Assembly: GCA_910586975.1 (NCBI GenBank)
Contig: CAJUKX010000004.1
Span: 62,001 to 126,000, forward strand
DNA length: 64,000 bases
Source: an uncultured Muribaculaceae bacterium
Lineage (GTDB): Bacteria; Bacteroidota; Bacteroidia; Bacteroidales; Muribaculaceae
Direction of reading: 5' to 3'
Shown: positions 60,388-64,000 of the stretch, piece after piece
Numbering within the stretch: the stretch's first letter is position 1
How the letters are laid out: every line of letters begins with the position of its first letter
The notes under the pieces: model-generated
Told to the model about the DNA's origin: nothing
Database searches by the model: none
What the model saw: only the letters and a program-made list of their open reading frames with translations
Program-made: the position numbers and the translations under genes

Positions 60388-62220
60388 TTACTTTTTGCTG
60401 ATGCGGAAGATTGTGCCTTCGATGAGCGAGGCATATATGTCGCCGGTTGTGGGGTCAATATCAAAACCGTTTACTTCGCCGGTTCCGAGGGGCAGCTGCC
60501 ACAGCACCTTGCGGGCTACGGGGTCTACGGCGGTGACAATGCCGCGGCGCGAGCCTGCGTATACCACTCCGTCTTTTTCGAGTACTATGCAGGGGGCATG
60601 CTCATAGCCCAGACCCATGTCGAGAGTCCAAAGTTCGCTGAATACAGGGGCTGTGGCATCCACGGCCACAAGCTCACCGTCCATAGTCTTGGCATATACT
60701 GTCTTGCCGTCCTCGCTGTGCCCGAAAGCCTCGCGGTAGCGATGTGAATTGTCGCGCCAGATGGTCTTGCCTGTAGCTCGGTCAATGGCAGTCATATTGC
60801 GGTCGGGGGCCACGATGATCACCTTGTCGCCGGCAATTACGGGCACCACGTTGCCCGGGCCAAGCAGATTATTGGTTTTGCCGTTGTTCCATACCCAGCG
60901 CAGTTTGCCGGTTTTCAAATCAAGGCATCTGAGGTTGGTATCCCAGGCTCCGAACACGAGGTCGTCGCCGTCGACAGCCGGAGCTGCCTGGCAATAGTTG
61001 AAAATAGAGTCGTACTCCCAACGCACTTTGTAATTGCGTGGGTCGCGCAGTTCGATGCGTTTGTAGCCGCCCTGCACCCATCCGCGAGGCGTCATAACGC
61101 CATCGGCCACGTATGGGCCTTCTTTTGAAGGGAGGGTCTTCAATTTGCCGTTTTTCTCATTATATATAATAATGCCGTCTGAGCAGGGGAATGCGACTTC
61201 GCCGGGCTTCACCACCAGTGGACGCGCAAATATCGGAGCCGAGGTTTTGAAAACAAAGTTTTCGACGCTGTCGCGCTTGTCCACGGCCTTTATCTCGCCG
61301 AGCGAGTTGCCGAAGTATATATTATTGTCGTCCACGGCAACGCGTGTGAATACCGAGCCCTTGTCGGCCCAAACCTGCTTTACATCAAAGCCGGCGGGCG
61401 AGGTCCACTGCGGTTTTGTATATTCTATTTTCTTGTAGTCGGTGGCTACGGGGTATGCGATTTTAGGCACGGGATTTTTGCCTATTGGCTTTTCGTAGAT
61501 ATGAATCCACTGCGGGTCTATATCGATGATTGAGTAGCCGTATTCGCCGTTGCGCATGTCGAGGGCTCTGACCATAGCTCCGGGCAGCGCACCGTCAACG
61601 TTGCCGGCGGTATAAGGAATCCAACGATGATAATGGCCGTTTATGTGGGCTATCACGGGAAATTCGGCCAAGGCAGCCGCATATTCGGCAAAGTTGTCGA
61701 GGTCGCTGTTGAGCGGATAGTGGTTTACAGAGAGTACTTTTTTGCCCGGAGTGACGCGCTCGCGCAGGGTATCGCGCAACCATGCGAGGTCTTCAGTCTT
61801 GATGTGTCCGTCGCCCATCTTCATATACGGGCCGCAGTTTATGGCAATCACAATGAGCGAATCTACCTCAGCTACAAAGCGGTCGTTACCCCAAAGATTG
61901 AGGAATGTGGCTGTGGCCGACTGGCTCCAGGTGGATTCGTGGTTGCCGGGAATGACGTAAAGCGGATGTGAGATGGAGTCGAGGATAGCCTTGACATTGG
62001 CAAGCTCGATGTCGGAACCCTCGTTGGTCAAGTCGCCGATCATCATTACCATATCGTAATTATCCGAGTTAATCTCGCGTACGGCCTGGCGCAACTTGGG
62101 TTCGGAGGCATTTCCGGGAGTTATGTGCACGTCAGACAGCACTGCTATCCGCTGTGCGGTGGCTGCAAATGCCACAAAAACAAATGAAATAATAAAAAGA
62201 ATCTTTTGTAAGTTTTTCAT
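60388..62220 (-). CDS. Secreted metallophosphoesterase fused to a PQQ-like beta-propeller
   Basis: This 610-residue exported protein (ATG at 62220, signal MKNLQKILFIISFVFVAFAA) has a calcineurin-like metallophosphoesterase domain (about 20-260) with VLSDVH, IGDLTNEG, PGNHES, VNHYPL and NGHYHRW, the metal-binding blocks. From about residue 300 it continues as a beta-propeller with PQQ/BamB-like repeats (VFGAWDTNLRCLDLKTGKLR, VVPVIAGDKVIIVAPDRN). Enzyme plus propeller suggests a periplasmic phosphoesterase with a binding scaffold; the substrate is unknown. The promoter is TATCTTTG on the minus strand at 62252-62245. Confidence 0.88.
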   Translation of the reverse strand: MKNLQKILFIISFVFVAFAATAQRIAVLSDVHITPGNASEPKLRQAVREINSDNYDMVMMIGDLTNEGSDIELANVKAILDSISHPLYVIPGNHESTWSQSATATFLNLWGNDRFVAEVDSLIVIAINCGPYMKMGDGHIKTEDLAWLRDTLRERVTPGKKVLSVNHYPLNSDLDNFAEYAAALAEFPVIAHINGHYHRWIPYTAGNVDGALPGAMVRALDMRNGEYGYSIIDIDPQWIHIYEKPIGKNPVPKIAYPVATDYKKIEYTKPQWTSPAGFDVKQVWADKGSVFTRVAVDDNNIYFGNSLGEIKAVDKRDSVENFVFKTSAPIFARPLVVKPGEVAFPCSDGIIIYNEKNGKLKTLPSKEGPYVADGVMTPRGWVQGGYKRIELRDPRNYKVRWEYDSIFNYCQAAPAVDGDDLVFGAWDTNLRCLDLKTGKLRWVWNNGKTNNLLGPGNVVPVIAGDKVIIVAPDRNMTAIDRATGKTIWRDNSHRYREAFGHSEDGKTVYAKTMDGELVAVDATAPVFSELWTLDMGLGYEHAPCIVLEKDGVVYAGSRRGIVTAVDPVARKVLWQLPLGTGEVNGFDIDPTTGDIYASLIEGTIFRISKK

Positions 62221-62244
62221 AGTAATAATGATAAAATTTCTATG

Positions 62245-62252
62245 CAAAGATA
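62245..62252 (-). promoter_or_regulatory. -7 element (TATCTTTG) of the phosphoesterase gene
   Basis: A consensus match lies 24 bases before the ATG at 62220. Confidence 0.6.
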
Positions 62253-62439
62253 CTGCTTTTTTAACATTTGATTATTGTATATGGCGCAATATTTCAAGTA
62301 TTGAATCCAATTTTTTTAACCCGCGAAAAAAAATTGTAAAAAATTAAGTTAATCCCGAACCTTTCTTAACAAGCACTTGTTTCTATTACAAAATGATTAC
62401 AAAATAAGAAACAAAACAAAATCTCTAAAACTAAAAGAT

Positions 62440-63498
62440 ATGAAAAAAATCGCATTAGTCTTAGCTGTTGCTATCAGCTCATTCTCCGTTATGGCTCAAA
62501 ACGTTGCCAAAAACGAACTCAGACAACTCCAAGCCTTCTTGGCTCAGCCGGCTCAGGAAGCCACAACAAACGCCGAAGCCCTTAAGATCACCGATACCAA
62601 GAACGTTGCTTCTTGGGAAGGCGTTACAGTAAGCGACGGCCATGTAACTGCCATCGACTGGAAAGGCAAGAAACTCGCCGGTACACTCGACCTCTCAGGT
62701 TTCTCGGCTCTCACCACCCTCGATGTATCTCGTAACCACCTCAGCGTACTCGACCTTGCAAACGACGCTGCTCTTACCGAAGTCAACGCCTCACGCAACC
62801 GTCTTACCGAGCTCTCTATTGCAGGATGTAAGCAGATCGTAAAGCTCACTTTGAACAACAACCGCTTACCTGACATCACCATTGATGCCGCTCCTTACAT
62901 CAAGAACATCAACATCGCCTCAAACTATCTGGTTTCTCTCGATGTCAGCAACTCTTCAACTCTCGAAACCCTTAACTGCCAGTCCAACCATCTTGAAAAC
63001 CTGAATGTTGCCAACTGCACTAACCTCAAGAACCTTTATTGCGGCTACAACAAACTCAGCTCTTTCACCATCGCAGGACTCACCTCACTGAAGAACCTCA
63101 ATGTTGACGACAACAATCTCTCAAACATGATTGTTTCAAAACTTCCTTCTCTCGCATTCTTCGTTTGCTCCGACAACAACATGCAGACCCTCGGCGTACG
63201 TGAATGCCCCGCACTGCTCGACCTCGTTTGCTCTTACAACAACCTCACCGACCTCAGCGTAAGCGACTGCCCGCAGCTCCAGTTTGTAGACTGCTCTTAC
63301 AACGACCTTACCTCGCTCACCCTCAGCAACCAGACTTTCCTGCAGCGCCTTATCTGTAACAACAACCAGCTCAACATGCTTGATGTATCGTTCGACGAAA
63401 ACCTCACCTACATCAACTGCCGCTACAACACCATCACCGACCTCCGTACCCAGGCTTGCCCCAACCTCTCGATGGTTGCCTGCCAGTGGAACTACTAA
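62440..63498 (+). CDS. Secreted leucine-rich repeat protein, internalin-like
   Basis: This 352-residue exported protein (signal MKKIALVLAVAISSFSVMA) has about eleven short LRRs of the internalin-like SDS22 type, spaced 20-21 residues from about 75 to 345. They read LxxLxCxxNxLxxLxVSxC, for example LNCQSNHLENLNVANCTNL. It ends abruptly after the last repeat (SMVACQWNY) without a sorting tail, unlike the other LRR proteins in the window. The many Cys residues at fixed repeat positions are notable. No consensus promoter is visible upstream, so its transcription is unclear. Confidence 0.85.
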   Translation: MKKIALVLAVAISSFSVMAQNVAKNELRQLQAFLAQPAQEATTNAEALKITDTKNVASWEGVTVSDGHVTAIDWKGKKLAGTLDLSGFSALTTLDVSRNHLSVLDLANDAALTEVNASRNRLTELSIAGCKQIVKLTLNNNRLPDITIDAAPYIKNINIASNYLVSLDVSNSSTLETLNCQSNHLENLNVANCTNLKNLYCGYNKLSSFTIAGLTSLKNLNVDDNNLSNMIVSKLPSLAFFVCSDNNMQTLGVRECPALLDLVCSYNNLTDLSVSDCPQLQFVDCSYNDLTSLTLSNQTFLQRLICNNNQLNMLDVSFDENLTYINCRYNTITDLRTQACPNLSMVACQWNY

Positions 63499-63582
63499 AA
63501 ATCAAGCCTTCGGGCAAGTATGACAAAATAGCAACTACACTCCTACTATAAAATTCGCATCTCTATCCCCAATTTCACTTCT

Positions 63583-63609
63583 CCCCTCATCTGCGCGGCA
63601 GATGAGGGG
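63583..63609 (+). terminator. Intrinsic terminator after the LRR gene
   Basis: CCCCTCATCTGC and its perfect 12-base complement with a 3-base loop are followed by ATTTTTT. The rest of 63499-63722 shows no gene. Confidence 0.85.
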
Positions 63610-63722
63610 ATTTTTTGCAAAGTGTCTGCAAGTTGACCATTCCCCTTGTCAAAATCTCTCTATCCGTATTGCACCATAGTGTTTACTTTCATAATGTTTG
63701 GAGTTAAAATTCTGTTTTAGTT

Positions 63723-64000
63723 CTAAAACAATGATAGTTGTATAATATCGCTTTTTGAAGATTGAAGCTTGTTATTCTTAAGATCCTGTCGTACATAATC
63801 CATGTCTTGGACTTTAGAATCGGATAATCGCAATTGGAGATTCCTTATCAATATTCTAAAATAAGGGCATTTTCCCCCGATTGACAAATCTTTACCATCA
63901 TTTCCTTTTCTAAATTTGATTATCTCAAATTGTTTTGGATTGAATTTATGTAGAAATGTAATTGGCACCCCCATTACTCCTGAAAAATCCATAGGTATGT
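63723..64000 (-). CDS. EcoRI-type adenine-specific DNA methyltransferase, 5'-truncated by the window
   Basis: Only the C-terminal part (about 92 residues) is visible. The frame is open to the window end, so the ATG at 63992 is internal. IPMDFSGVMGVPITFLHKF followed by NPKQFEII is the C-terminal block of EcoRI-like adenine methyltransferases. The final stretch (YFRILIRN) also fits. A partner restriction enzyme would be beyond the window or absent. Low-GC, Lys- and Asn-rich coding here contrasts with the housekeeping genes, consistent with acquired DNA. Confidence 0.75.
   Translation of the reverse strand, partial: IPMDFSGVMGVPITFLHKFNPKQFEIIKFRKGNDGKDLSIGGKCPYFRILIRNLQLRLSDSKVQDMDYVRQDLKNNKLQSSKSDIIQLSLF

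Overview
The window looks like chromosomal DNA of a gut Bacteroidales bacterium, probably a Muribaculaceae relative. The evidence is the Bacteroidetes-type promoter (TTTG, about 19 bases, TAnnTTTG) in front of many genes, BspA-like leucine-rich and RCC1-like surface proteins with Bacteroidales-style C-terminal sorting tails, GH35 and GH43 enzymes, the typA-folP-dacA neighbourhood, a class I fumarase and an SLC45-type transporter. The species assignment is inference; no rRNA gene is present.

Layout. 1-420: the 3' end of an Abi_2-type (HEPN) abortive-infection gene. 0.6-5.7 kb: typA-folP, a mobile-looking repeat, dacA (c-di-AMP synthesis), an M48 protease and a small membrane protein. 5.8-12.3 kb: three large secreted proteins, including a caspase-like C13 peptidase. 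12.7-13.2 kb: a palindromic intergenic repeat. 13.2-15.9 kb: an ECF sigma / anti-sigma-like / Spy-like set split by an opposite-strand GH43 gene. 16-18.3 kb: a lipoprotein and an MFS exporter. 18.2-21.9 kb: the homocysteine operon metY-metX-hom behind a Met/Cys-rich leader peptide and attenuator. 22-24.1 kb: GH35. 24.1-28.1 kb: an accessory segment with an unknown two-gene operon, a divergent AlbA_2/Schlafen-like gene and a decayed gene. 28.1-31.3 kb: fumarase and a porin. 31.5-36.3 kb: dnaG-priA. 36.4 kb: a CAT-anticodon tRNA and a T7-lysozyme-like amidase. 37-39.7 kb: a PIF1-like helicase and a Crp/Fnr regulator. 39.8-44 kb: two more secreted proteins. 44.0-44.4 kb: the second copy of the palindromic repeat. 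44.5-52.5 kb: sdaA, an SLC45-like transporter with a large inserted domain, nfo, a TPR protein and gyrA. 52.7-56.5 kb: an AraC regulator, then a MATE-DUF362-kinase operon. 56.6-59.1 kb: rfbD-prfC. 59.2-63.5 kb: a ROK sugar kinase, a phosphoesterase/beta-propeller fusion and an LRR protein. 63.7 kb to the end: the 3' end of an EcoRI-type adenine methyltransferase gene.

How it fits together. Most of the window is ordinary housekeeping and surface biology. The clearest regulatory system is the attenuator at 21.73-21.95 kb: a 33-residue leader peptide with clustered Met and Cys codons, an intrinsic terminator, and an alternative pairing that overlaps the end of the leader. It should couple transcription of the homoserine-to-homocysteine pathway to Met-tRNA (or Cys-tRNA) charging. 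The second theme is small repeats. One family has ends reading TAAGAG(T/C)(G/T)TGTTTA, sits directly at gene ends and in places supplies the stop codon. The other is a pair of about 300-base palindromic elements. Phage-defence candidates lie at both edges (Abi_2, EcoRI-type methylase) and in the 24-28 kb accessory segment.
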